22,229 nucleotides of DNA. Origin: CAYYAQ01 sp964469555 (GTDB lineage: Bacteria; Planctomycetota; UBA1135; UBA2386). Below are positions 6,600 through 14,497 of this stretch, piece by piece. Made by a program: the position numbers and the translations under genes. Positions within the stretch are counted from its first letter, which is position 1, and each line of letters begins with the position of its first letter. A model generated the notes under the pieces. That model saw only the letters and a list, made by a program, of their open reading frames with translations, was not told the origin of the DNA and made no database searches. The DNA is taken from the NCBI GenBank assembly GCA_964469555.1, contig CAYYAQ010000087.1:1-22229 (forward strand), written 5' to 3'.

Positions 6600-9500
6600 A
6601 TGCGGATCCCGTCCCTTTCGTCAGCGTTCATCGCCAGCGTTGTCGTGTCCTTCGCGCCGCTCTACGCGCAGGGAACCGAGAACCAGGGCAACTACAAACT
6701 GGCCAAGAAGTACTCGAGCAGCTTCCTGAAGCAGTTCTCGTACAGTACTTCGGTCTCGCCGCAGTGGATCGGGGAGTCCAACCGCTTCTGGTATAGCTAC
6801 CGGACGAGCGCCGGAACGAAGTACTGGCTGGTCGACTCCGACGCGCGAACGAAGACGGAGCTCTTCGACCACGGCAAGGTCGCCGGAGCGATCACCGAGG
6901 CGACGGAGAAGGCAGTGGACGCGAAGAAGATCAGCGTGTCCGGCATCCAGTTCGAGAAGAACGGAAAGACCTTCAAGTTCAACGCGGGCGGCTTCCAGTT
7001 CGAATACCACCGCACGGACCACAGCGTGAAGAAGATCGGCAAGGCACCGCGATCACGTTCCCGGAGCAGCGGTCGTGGCAGCCGCACCAACTTCGAGAAC
7101 ATGACTCGCGAAGAGATCACGAAGATCATGCGGGAGCGCAACCGTGACACAGAACGTCGCGGGAGAGGCACCGGTCGAGGAGGCCGCGGAACGGGCGAGA
7201 GCAGCACGGGCGAACAAAGCCGCCGTAGTACAGCCAATCGTAGCTACACGCCGGACAAGTCCGCGTACGTCTACGCCAAGGACCACAACCTCTACTACGT
7301 GGAGGGCGAGAAGCTCCCGGAAAAGATCGCGAAGAAGGACGACGCAAAGAGCAACAACGGGAAGAAGGTCGCCACCGCCGATCTGAAGACCAACGGTGAG
7401 TCGAAGACGAATGGCAAGGTCGTCGCCAAGACCAGCGGCGCAGCCGAGACGACGAGCGCCACAAAGTCCAAGGACGCGAGCGCCAAGAAGACGCCGCCGC
7501 GCCCACGCTTCAAGTACAACGAAGAATCCGCCAGTCAACTATCCACGGATGGCGTCGAGGACTACAGCTTCGGCGGCGTGTCCCGCACCTCCACCCGCGG
7601 CAATCGCGAGAACAACCGTGACAGGCGGAACACGACGCGGACAACGCGCAGCAGCCGGTCCGGACGCAGTCGCAGCGGTTCTCGAATCACCTGGTCCGAG
7701 GACTCGACGGCTTTCTACACCACTCGGCGGGACTCACGTGGGCTGAAGGACCTCTTCCTGGTCAATTCGATCGCCGATCCACGCCCCTCGCTGCAGACCT
7801 ACAAGTACCCGATGCCCGGCGAAGAGAGGGTTCGCACTTCCGAGTTGCACTACTTCAGTCGGAACGCCAAGAAGTTGACGCGGGTGAAGACGAAGTGGCA
7901 GGACGAGAGCTACCAGAACGTCGCCTGGCACAAGGAAACGAAGCGTCTGCGTTTCATGCGAAGGGATCGCCTGCTGCGCCACGTCGAGTACTGCTCCCTC
8001 GATCCCATGACAGGGAAGGTCGATACTCTCTTCAGCGAAGGTTCGCAGGATGGGTACCTCAAGACCCAGAGCATCCGCGCCGTGAAGGACAAGAAGGAGT
8101 TCATCTGGTGGTCCGAGCGAACCGGCTGGGGTCACTTCTACCTGTACGGCGAAGACGGCAAGCTCAAGAACCCAATCTCGAGCGGCGCGTTCCGGGCCAG
8201 CCGGATCGTCAGCCTGGACGACAAGGAAGGCGTCCTCTACTTCCGCGGCAACGGTCGCGAGCCGGGTGAGAACATCTACTACGAACATCTCTACCGCGTG
8301 CGCCTCGACGGCACCGGCCTGACGCTCCTCGACCCGGGCAACGCCACCCACCGCTCCAGCCTCTCGCCGTCGAAGCGGTTCGTCGTCGACAACTCGAGCC
8401 GCGTCGACCAGGCGCCGGGCTCAGCGCTGCGCGACGCCGAGGGGAACCTCGTCATGAAGCTCGAAGAGTGCGACCTCACCAGGCTTCGCGAAGTAGGCTG
8501 GAAGATGCCAGAGACGTTCACCGTGAAGGCCGGCGACGGCGTCACGAACCTCTACGGCAACATGTGGAAGCCGTTCGACTTCGACCCGAAGAACAAGTAC
8601 CCGATCATCGTCCACGTGTATCCCGGACCGCAGCAGGAGGGCGTCACGCACACGTTCTCGGCCTCGAGTTCGCGGCAGCAGTTGGCCCAGATCGGCTTCA
8701 TCGTCATCCAGGTCGGTCACCGGGGCGGCACGCCCAAGCGCTCCCGCGCCTACGCGAACTACGGCTACTACAACTTGCGCGACTATGGCCTCGCCGACAA
8801 GCAGGCCGCGATCGAGCAACTCGCCATGCGGCATTCGTTCATCGATGTCGAGCAGGTCGGCATCTACGGCCACTCGGGTGGCGGGTTCATGACCGCGGCA
8901 GCGCTGATGCAGAAGCCGTACAACGACTTCTTCAAGGTGGGTGTGTCGTCGGCGGGCAACCACGACAACAACATCTACAACAACAGCTGGTCCGAGCGGT
9001 ACCACGGCCTCAAGGAGGTCGCCGCCGCAGACAAGAAGAAGAGCGAGACGGAAACGAAGGCCGGGGGCGAGACCAAGACCACCGGGACGGAGAAGAAGAC
9101 CGACGAGAAGGGCAAGACCGAGAAGAAGACCACCGGCGACACCAAGAAGAAGGCCGACGCCAAGACCAAGAAGAAGACCGACGCCAAGACCAAGAAGAAG
9201 GCCGACGCCAAGACCGAGAAGAAGACCGGCGCCAAGACCAAGAAGAAGGCCGGCGGCGAAACCAAGAAGACCGAGACCGGAACGAAGACGAAGACCAACA
9301 CACGTCGGCAGCGCTCGACCTGGCGTGAGCGCCTCGCGGAACGCCAACGCAAGGAGGGAGACGGCGGCAGCTCCACGACCACGAAGAGTGAAGACCAGAC
9401 GAAGAAGAAGAAGTTCGAGATCAAGGTCCCGACGAACGCGGAGTTGGCCGAGAACCTCAAGGGCCACCTTCTGCTCGTCCACGGCGAGATCGACAACAAC

Positions 9501-9701
9501 GTCCACCCCGCCAACACGATGCGGCTCGTCGACGCGCTGATCAAAGCGAACAAGCGCTTCGACATGCTGATCATCCCCGGCGCCCGCCACGGGTTCGGAC
9601 GCGCGCGCGACTACTTCACGAATCGGATGTGGGAGTACTTCGCGGAACACCTGCTCGGCGACCGCCAGCTCGGCGCGGACATCGGCGAGAAGTCCAAGTA
9701 G
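6600..9701 (+). CDS. Secreted S9 family (DPP-IV-like) serine peptidase with Lys-rich insert in the catalytic domain
   Basis: This is a 1033-residue exported prolyl oligopeptidase-family enzyme. A signal peptide (residues 1-22, hydrophobic SAFIASVVVSFAPLYA then Q) is followed by a DPP-IV-like beta-propeller region (about 30-640). The C-terminal alpha/beta hydrolase domain has the nucleophile motif GHSGGG (Ser759), Asp965 in HGEIDNNVHP and His997 in GARHGFG. The Asp-to-His spacing of 32 matches human DPP-IV (D708, H740). The Ser-to-Asp spacing is 206 against 78 in DPP-IV, because a low-complexity insert of about 129 residues (about 810-938) rich in Lys, Thr, Glu and Ala lies between them. Two further polar inserts (about 143-220, Arg/Ser/Gly-rich; about 242-362, Lys/Thr/Ala then Arg/Ser-rich) interrupt the propeller. 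The likely role is cleavage of dipeptides from peptides in the periplasm or outside the cell. The gene is monocistronic with a hairpin just downstream. Confidence 0.93.
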   Translation: MRIPSLSSAFIASVVVSFAPLYAQGTENQGNYKLAKKYSSSFLKQFSYSTSVSPQWIGESNRFWYSYRTSAGTKYWLVDSDARTKTELFDHGKVAGAITEATEKAVDAKKISVSGIQFEKNGKTFKFNAGGFQFEYHRTDHSVKKIGKAPRSRSRSSGRGSRTNFENMTREEITKIMRERNRDTERRGRGTGRGGRGTGESSTGEQSRRSTANRSYTPDKSAYVYAKDHNLYYVEGEKLPEKIAKKDDAKSNNGKKVATADLKTNGESKTNGKVVAKTSGAAETTSATKSKDASAKKTPPRPRFKYNEESASQLSTDGVEDYSFGGVSRTSTRGNRENNRDRRNTTRTTRSSRSGRSRSGSRITWSEDSTAFYTTRRDSRGLKDLFLVNSIADPRPSLQTYKYPMPGEERVRTSELHYFSRNAKKLTRVKTKWQDESYQNVAWHKETKRLRFMRRDRLLRHVEYCSLDPMTGKVDTLFSEGSQDGYLKTQSIRAVKDKKEFIWWSERTGWGHFYLYGEDGKLKNPISSGAFRASRIVSLDDKEGVLYFRGNGREPGENIYYEHLYRVRLDGTGLTLLDPGNATHRSSLSPSKRFVVDNSSRVDQAPGSALRDAEGNLVMKLEECDLTRLREVGWKMPETFTVKAGDGVTNLYGNMWKPFDFDPKNKYPIIVHVYPGPQQEGVTHTFSASSSRQQLAQIGFIVIQVGHRGGTPKRSRAYANYGYYNLRDYGLADKQAAIEQLAMRHSFIDVEQVGIYGHSGGGFMTAAALMQKPYNDFFKVGVSSAGNHDNNIYNNSWSERYHGLKEVAAADKKKSETETKAGGETKTTGTEKKTDEKGKTEKKTTGDTKKKADAKTKKKTDAKTKKKADAKTEKKTGAKTKKKAGGETKKTETGTKTKTNTRRQRSTWRERLAERQRKEGDGGSSTTTKSEDQTKKKKFEIKVPTNAELAENLKGHLLLVHGEIDNNVHPANTMRLVDALIKANKRFDMLIIPGARHGFGRARDYFTNRMWEYFAEHLLGDRQLGADIGEKSK
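9150..9269 (+). repeat. Five 24-bp tandem repeats encoding KADAKTKK-type octapeptides
   Basis: Units start at 9150, 9174, 9198, 9222 and 9246. Each encodes eight residues of the form K-(A/T)-(D/G)-A-K-T-(K/E)-K, with the last unit diverged (KAGGETKK). The repeat is in frame and lies in the insert of the S9 peptidase (residues 851-890). The unit length is a multiple of three, so copy-number change would not shift the frame. Confidence 0.93.
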
Positions 9702-9722
9702 CGTCGGTCTCCCTTCTTACAG

Positions 9723-9754
9723 CCGCCCCGCGAGACTCCGTTTTCGCGGGGCGG
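9723..9754 (+). terminator. Strong hairpin downstream of the S9 peptidase
   Basis: There is a perfect 11-bp GC-rich inverted repeat (9723-9733 paired with 9744-9754) with a 10-nt loop, 21 nt after the peptidase stop. There is no long T-tract after the stem, so it is an atypical intrinsic terminator or a 3'-end-stabilising hairpin. Confidence 0.6.
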
Positions 9755-9778
9755 TCTGGTGTACCGGGTCATTAGTCC

Positions 9779-10132
9779 GTGCGACCGAACCTGAGTCGCT
9801 CGGTCGAGCAGGAAGTGATGCGGCGCGCGCGATGCATCCACCACTTCGACGCGCGGATCGCCGCGCTGGGCGCAGGTGGCATTCCCGTGGTCACCCTCGG
9901 AGCCGTGCGCACGAGCGGCGTGCTGTACGGCCAGACCGGTCGCCTCTACCTGGCGGGACCGCTTCTCTTCCTGTCCGGCCCCCCCACGAACGCCAACGGC
10001 TCGGGGCTGGTCGCCATCACGCCTTTCCTGCCTGCTTCGACCGCGGGCAAGGGAACAGCCTACCTGCAGGGCGCCATCAGGCTGCCCAACGGCGCGACGA
10101 AGGTGACGAACTTGCTGAGCATCACGTTGTAG
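9779..10132 (+). CDS. Hypothetical protein; likely C-terminal remnant of a secreted beta-rich protein
   Basis: This 117-residue ORF starts with GTG, and an in-frame TAG lies two codons upstream (9773-9775), so it cannot extend. The second half (G-rich strand pattern, then STAGKGTAYLQGAIRLPNG and a final TNLLSITL) resembles the tail of beta-sandwich C-terminal domains common in planctomycete secreted proteins. There the last lines often read as a LYxQ-like strand followed by SNxLxxxx at the terminus. There is no signal peptide or membrane segment, and no ribosome binding site is evident. Its stop is 10 nt from the stop of the convergent glycosyltransferase gene. It could be a truncated pseudogene or a short real gene. 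I favour a remnant. The family match is from memory of the pattern and is moderate at best. Confidence 0.45.
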   Translation: MRPNLSRSVEQEVMRRARCIHHFDARIAALGAGGIPVVTLGAVRTSGVLYGQTGRLYLAGPLLFLSGPPTNANGSGLVAITPFLPASTAGKGTAYLQGAIRLPNGATKVTNLLSITL

Positions 10133-10142
10133 ACGCCTCGAA

Positions 10143-11562
10143 TCAGGACGAACGCTCCGACCCGAGGTGCGCCGCGCACATTCGATCCCACTCAGCCATT
10201 CGCCGCTCATGGGTCGACTCGAATACCGGCGGGTCTTCCATGTCGCGAACCGACCGCACGCCGCTCGCGACGACGTCCTCGTACACACCGACGACGCGGC
10301 GAACAAACTCGCCGACCGGCTGCACGACATCGCGCGCTTCCGGGAGACTCTTGCGAAGCTCGGGGAGCAGATCAGCGTCTTCTTGCAGGTTCCTCAACGC
10401 GTTCGCGAGAGCCGCGACGTCACCCGATGTGTAGTACACCACCCCGGCCCGTTCCGGGATCCTCTCGACGAAGGTCCCGATCCTTGGCAACACCATCGGA
10501 ATCCGCAGGACCAACGCTTCGTCGACGGTGATACCCCACGTCTCCCGCGCACGGGTCGCGTGGACGGCTGCGTGCACCCGGGTCACAGCGTGTTCCGCCA
10601 ACTCACCGAAGCCGAACGCGCCGTGGAAACTCACTGCAAGGCCGCGCGCGCGCTCGACGACTTCCGCCTTGAACTGCGAATCGACCTCGACGCCCGCGAC
10701 GTGCAGCTCGGGACGCAGATGATCCTCCAACCTCCGCATCGCCTCGAGGATCAGGTCCACGCCCTTGAGGCGGTGGAGCGTTCCCCACGTTCCCAAGACG
10801 AGACGTTGACCTCCGGTTCCGGGCAGCGGCAGCGGTTGCAACGCGCGGTCGTCGACTTCCAAGTCCACCCCGACCCCGAGCGCACGCAGATCCACGTCCC
10901 GGAGACCCGATCCGACAAGCTCCTCGATGGCCCCCCCCCTGATCGCGCGACAACACGAGCACCTGTCCCGCAGACCTGAGCTCTCGCGACGCGACGCGCC
11001 GGAAGCTGTCCAATAGCTCAGACTGCTCCGCTTCGCTGACGAACGGCGTACCGGGATGCTGAGACTGCGCACAGCGCAGGCAGGGGTCGGTACCCAGCTT
11101 GGAACGGCAAAACGGAAGGTCACTCGTTCGGATACGGTGCACGATCAAGCAACTCGACGCGTAGTCATGAAGGCTCAGGACCGTAGGGAACCCGAGGACC
11201 GTCGCGCGGTACACGAGGTCCCTCGTGAGACAAACCCAATGGTGCACGTGCACGACGTCCGGACGCTCGGCGCGGAGGATGTCGTCGAAGGCCCGGCCCA
11301 CCCTCGGGGCCAGCGACTTCTGCCAGTGCTCGTAGAACAAGTCGTCGCGGTGGATGCGATGCACCCGCAACGTGCGACCGGAGACGGGGTCCGCGTCACT
11401 GTCCTCGGAGACACGGAACCCATCCTCGAAACGGTCCGTCCCGGCGACCACCACGACATCGTGTCCAGCACAAAGGAGCCCGCGGGCCAGCGACTGCACG
11501 CTCCTCTCGGTTCCGCCGCACACATCGGGCGGGTAGCCAGCCGTAGCGAGGAGCACCTTCAT
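10143..11562 (-). pseudogene. GT4-family glycosyltransferase, interrupted by a frameshift in a 9-base homopolymer
   Basis: This is a GT-B fold glycosyltransferase split between two frames. The first part begins MKVLLATAGYPPDVCGGTER (the typical N-terminal Rossmann start with the GG loop). It continues through DVVHVHHW and SLHDYASSC and reads to the C-run at 10931-10939. The second part continues from GGAIEELVGSGL through GTWGTLHRLKGVDLILEAM (donor-binding region) and ETWGITVDE (the E-x7-E motif) to the stop at 10143. Removing one base from the 9-base run restores a single 472-residue frame, the normal length for GT4 enzymes. Such enzymes add a sugar from an NDP-sugar to a lipid, polysaccharide or protein acceptor. 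The start lies 6 nt after the acyl-CoA dehydrogenase-like gene, so it is probably in the same transcript. The break may be a real mutation, phase variation or a sequencing error. Confidence 0.88.
10931..10939. repeat. C9 (G9 on coding strand) homopolymer at the glycosyltransferase frameshift
   Basis: Nine consecutive C on the + strand sit exactly where the reading frame of the GT4 gene switches. Eight would keep the gene in frame. Homopolymers of this size are prone to slippage in cells and to miscalling in some sequencing methods. Confidence 0.95.
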
Positions 11563-11568
11563 GAAGGA

Positions 11569-13653
11569 CTAGCTTTCTGACTCCCAGGGGTGCGCGAACG
11601 GTTCGGCCTCCACGCCTTCGAGGAGCGTGCACTGACCCTTCTCCACGCTCTTGCCGACATCCGCGATCATTCCGCGCGTCCGTTCCATCTCGAACATCGC
11701 GGACACGATCTTGATGCCATCGAACTTGTCCTTGATGAGTTGTGCCTGTAGCCGGGCAACCTTCTGCTGGCTCTCGTCGACGAGCGCGGCGTGGTGGCAG
11801 AGAACCAACATCGAGACGAGGTGCTCGACGGACTTGCCGAACCGCTGCAGCGGAACCTGGGCGCGGGTGAGTTCGAGCTGGTAGAAGGCATTGATGAAGA
11901 AGTAGGTCCAGCGCATGCCACGCAACTTGCGCTCGGCGACACGTGCGAAGCCGCGGAGATCACGGGGCAGCGACGCGTAGCGGGAGAGCATCGACGAGGG
12001 TATCAGGCGCCCGGGCAACCGGAGAACGCTCGTGACGGCGTTCACTCCGAGCCACCCGGCGAGAGCCCAGAAGCTCTTGTTCGCGAGCAGCCGGCCCGTC
12101 GCGACCAGACAGCGTCCGGGGTACTTCATCATCGTCTTTGGGACGATGCGAAGGATGCGCTCTTCGCGGCTGACCGGTTCTCCGTCGCGACCTACGTTGA
12201 TCGACTGGATGACGCCGAGCATGCCGGCCATGTAGTCGTCGACGAACTTGCCCGTGATGTCCTTGACCATCCCCATCAGGATCAGGTCGTCCTCGCCCTC
12301 GACGACGCCGAAGACGTGGATGTTCGAACGCGAGTCGTTCACGCGGCATTCCTTGTGGAAGCTGCGGCCACCGAGGACGCGTTCGCACGCGATCATGGAC
12401 TCCATCGCAGTTGTCGCCGCCGCGGACTTCGTCAGGTCACGGAGTCCTGCGAGGTCCACCCCGTCCGCATCTTGTTGCAGCGACAGGTACGCGAGGGCGC
12501 GCGACTGCAGCGCGCCACCGAGCATCTTGCCGATCGCGAGGCGCGGAAGTTCGTGCTTGATGACGGGACCACCGACGCCGAGACGCCGGATCGCGTAGAA
12601 GCTCGAGTCCCTCGCGAGCATGCGCTGGTAGCCGGCGGACATCGCGGCGATCATGCAGCGCCCCATGCGCAGGCAGTAGAACAACACTTCGACGCCGTCG
12701 GCCTGGATTTGGTTGGCCTTCGGGATCGGGAAGTTGTCGAAGTGTAGCCGCGAGCTGAGGTTCGACTGGAATGCGTCGACGCCGGAGGGTTCGCACGCGA
12801 ACGTGTACCCTGCGCCATCGGATTCGGTGACGTCCTTTGACGGCATCTCGATGATGAACAAACCGACGCGCTTGCCGTCCTTGCCAACGCGGGCCACGAG
12901 ACCGACGAGTGATCCGTGCGTCGCGTTCGTAATGTAGAGCTTGTTGCGATCTCCCGCGGCGAACAGACGGAAGTCACCGTTCTCGTCCTCCTCCACGTAC
13001 GCGCGTACCTTCTTCGCGTTGACGCCGATCCGAACCTCGGTGAGGCCGAATCCAATCAATCGTCCTTCGGCGATCATCGGCAGGAACGTCTTCTTCTGTT
13101 CGCTCGTGCCGTAGCCCAGGATCGATCCTGCACCGATCGTGAGCTCGCCAGAGAGTTCCACCGCGAGGGCGCCGAGACCATTCGCGGAGAGTTCTTCCTC
13201 GGTCACTGCGAGATCCGGATAGCCGGCACCAGCACCGCCAAACTCGACGGGGACGGTCAGTCCGTAGGCCTTTTCGGCGGCCACGGTCGCCCGCAGCTCG
13301 GTCGAGATCTTGTGGTCGACATCGAAGGCCTCGCCCCGGGCCAGGCACCCGAGCGCCGCATCGATGATGGGTTGTCCCTTGCCGGTCAGCCCCGCGGCCA
13401 TGCGCGCGCCGGACTGGAGCTCGGCGGGGTCGGGAATCGGTCCGTAGATCAGGCGCTCGACCAGACCCCGCGTGCTGGCTCCGAGCTTCTTCTGCGCGCC
13501 CAGCAGCGCTTCGTCGAGAGCACCGACGTCGCGGGCGGACTCGATGTCCCCGGCGGCGGCGAGTGCCTGTGCTGCGGTGGAACCAGCGCTAGTGGAGCCA
13601 GCCTTGGGGTCCGCGGAAGTCGGCGTCTTGGATTCGGTCACGTCTGTCATCAT
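11569..13653 (-). CDS. Acyl-CoA dehydrogenase-like flavoprotein with long C-terminal extension
   Basis: This is a 694-residue member of the acyl-CoA dehydrogenase superfamily, flavoenzymes that introduce an alpha-beta double bond into acyl-CoAs. After an Ala/Ser/Thr-rich leader (about 1-40) comes the helical N-terminal domain with YGLTVPVEFGGAGAGYPDL (about 130-148). The beta domain with GFGLTEVRIGVNAKK follows (about 201-215), then the C-terminal helical domain with ERVLGGRSFHKECRVN (about 424-439) and VVEGEDDL (about 450-457), where E452 lies at the place of the usual catalytic base (YEG motif). About 200 extra residues follow, as in VLCAD/ACAD9-type enzymes. The usual TEP-x-xGSD loop is altered to TEVRIGVN, so substrate or flavin handling may differ. 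Two adjacent ATG codons (13653, 13650) can serve as start. The substrate is unknown. Neighbours are an alpha/beta hydrolase upstream and a glycosyltransferase 6 nt downstream. Confidence 0.88.
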   Translation of the reverse strand: MMTDVTESKTPTSADPKAGSTSAGSTAAQALAAAGDIESARDVGALDEALLGAQKKLGASTRGLVERLIYGPIPDPAELQSGARMAAGLTGKGQPIIDAALGCLARGEAFDVDHKISTELRATVAAEKAYGLTVPVEFGGAGAGYPDLAVTEEELSANGLGALAVELSGELTIGAGSILGYGTSEQKKTFLPMIAEGRLIGFGLTEVRIGVNAKKVRAYVEEDENGDFRLFAAGDRNKLYITNATHGSLVGLVARVGKDGKRVGLFIIEMPSKDVTESDGAGYTFACEPSGVDAFQSNLSSRLHFDNFPIPKANQIQADGVEVLFYCLRMGRCMIAAMSAGYQRMLARDSSFYAIRRLGVGGPVIKHELPRLAIGKMLGGALQSRALAYLSLQQDADGVDLAGLRDLTKSAAATTAMESMIACERVLGGRSFHKECRVNDSRSNIHVFGVVEGEDDLILMGMVKDITGKFVDDYMAGMLGVIQSINVGRDGEPVSREERILRIVPKTMMKYPGRCLVATGRLLANKSFWALAGWLGVNAVTSVLRLPGRLIPSSMLSRYASLPRDLRGFARVAERKLRGMRWTYFFINAFYQLELTRAQVPLQRFGKSVEHLVSMLVLCHHAALVDESQQKVARLQAQLIKDKFDGIKIVSAMFEMERTRGMIADVGKSVEKGQCTLLEGVEAEPFAHPWESES

Positions 13654-13745
13654 CGAAGGCAGACAACCCCTGTACGTACTTCAGAATTGCGCATTGTTCG
13701 CCTTGGGCGATCGTACCGCAATGGCGCCAGCAAAACTGTGAGGAT

Positions 13746-13754
13746 CCCCCCCCC
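13746..13754. repeat. C9 homopolymer in the spacer upstream of the acyl-CoA dehydrogenase-like gene
   Basis: Nine consecutive C occur in the 106-bp gap between the hydrolase stop (13760) and the dehydrogenase start (13653). It does not affect a frame but could vary in length and alter spacing within the transcript leader. Confidence 0.9.
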
Positions 13755-13759
13755 TACCG

Positions 13760-14485
13760 TCATCCAGCCACGGACGCGACCCAGGGCACGACCGCGGCAG
13801 TCATCTTCGCCTCGGCATCGTCGCTGAAGACGTGGTCCGCGCCGCGCAATTCAACGTAATCCGGTCGTCCTCCCGCCGCTTCACGGATATCGGTCGCGTC
13901 ACCCATCGGCACAACCGAGTCAGCGGTGCCGTGGACGAGCAACCACGGGACCGTGATCCGGGCACCGAGCGCTACGACCGTGTCGATCGCGAACATGTCC
14001 TCCATGAATGTCCGGGACAGCGGGCACTCCGGCTTCTCCCACATCACGTCTTCGTCCGGCTTCAGGTCGCCGAACTTTCGCGCCGCGAAGTCGCGCGTGT
14101 GCACCATTCCTGCGAGGGACACGAGGGCGTGGATTCGTGGGTCACACGCCGCGGACAGCACGCCGACAGCGCCGCCCATGCTGTGGCCGGCGTAGATCAC
14201 GCGTCGATCACCCACCGCATCCATCACGGCGCTCAGGTCCTCGACCTCCTTGCTGATCGTCGAATCCTCGAAGCTCCCGTCCGAATCTCCGTTGCCGGAG
14301 AACGAGATCCGCATCGCGGGGATGCCTGCCGCGCCGAGCGCTCCGCACAGGGCTACCGCCCAGGGCCGGTCCTTGTTGCCAGTAACGCCATGGCCGATGA
14401 CGACGATGGCAAAACAGTCGCTCGCGCCAGGGCAGTACGTGTAGTCAAGCTGCTCGCCCTGCGCGTTCTGGATATTGCCGAACAT
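13760..14485 (-). CDS. Alpha/beta hydrolase (esterase/lipase-like)
   Basis: This is a 241-residue cytosolic alpha/beta hydrolase without a signal peptide. The oxyanion-region motif VVIGHGVTGNKD is at about 28-39. The nucleophile elbow AGHSMGG has Ser102, the acid is Asp189 in VHGTADSVVP, and the base is His218 in GADHVF. This is a complete catalytic triad with normal spacing, and the length is typical of small serine hydrolases/dienelactone-hydrolase-like esterases. The substrate cannot be told from sequence; esters or thioesters are likely. It starts 12 nt after the stop of the class III alcohol dehydrogenase. S-formylglutathione hydrolases are also alpha/beta hydrolases that partner with that enzyme, but this protein lacks the length and look of the FrmB/esterase D family, so that role is only a possibility. 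Confidence 0.88.
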   Translation of the reverse strand: MFGNIQNAQGEQLDYTYCPGASDCFAIVVIGHGVTGNKDRPWAVALCGALGAAGIPAMRISFSGNGDSDGSFEDSTISKEVEDLSAVMDAVGDRRVIYAGHSMGGAVGVLSAACDPRIHALVSLAGMVHTRDFAARKFGDLKPDEDVMWEKPECPLSRTFMEDMFAIDTVVALGARITVPWLLVHGTADSVVPMGDATDIREAAGGRPDYVELRGADHVFSDDAEAKMTAAVVPWVASVAG

Positions 14486-14497
14486 AACTAGATTGTC

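Noticed and set aside
9150..9269. Direct 24-bp repeats as a possible CRISPR array
   Set aside because: Repeats are contiguous, in frame with a gene and have no spacers.
8421..9650. A - strand frame with LLLGLG repeats that looks like a membrane protein
   Set aside because: It is the antisense reading of the Lys-rich AAG/ACC repeat of the S9 peptidase; CTT/GGT on the other strand gives apparent hydrophobic repeats.
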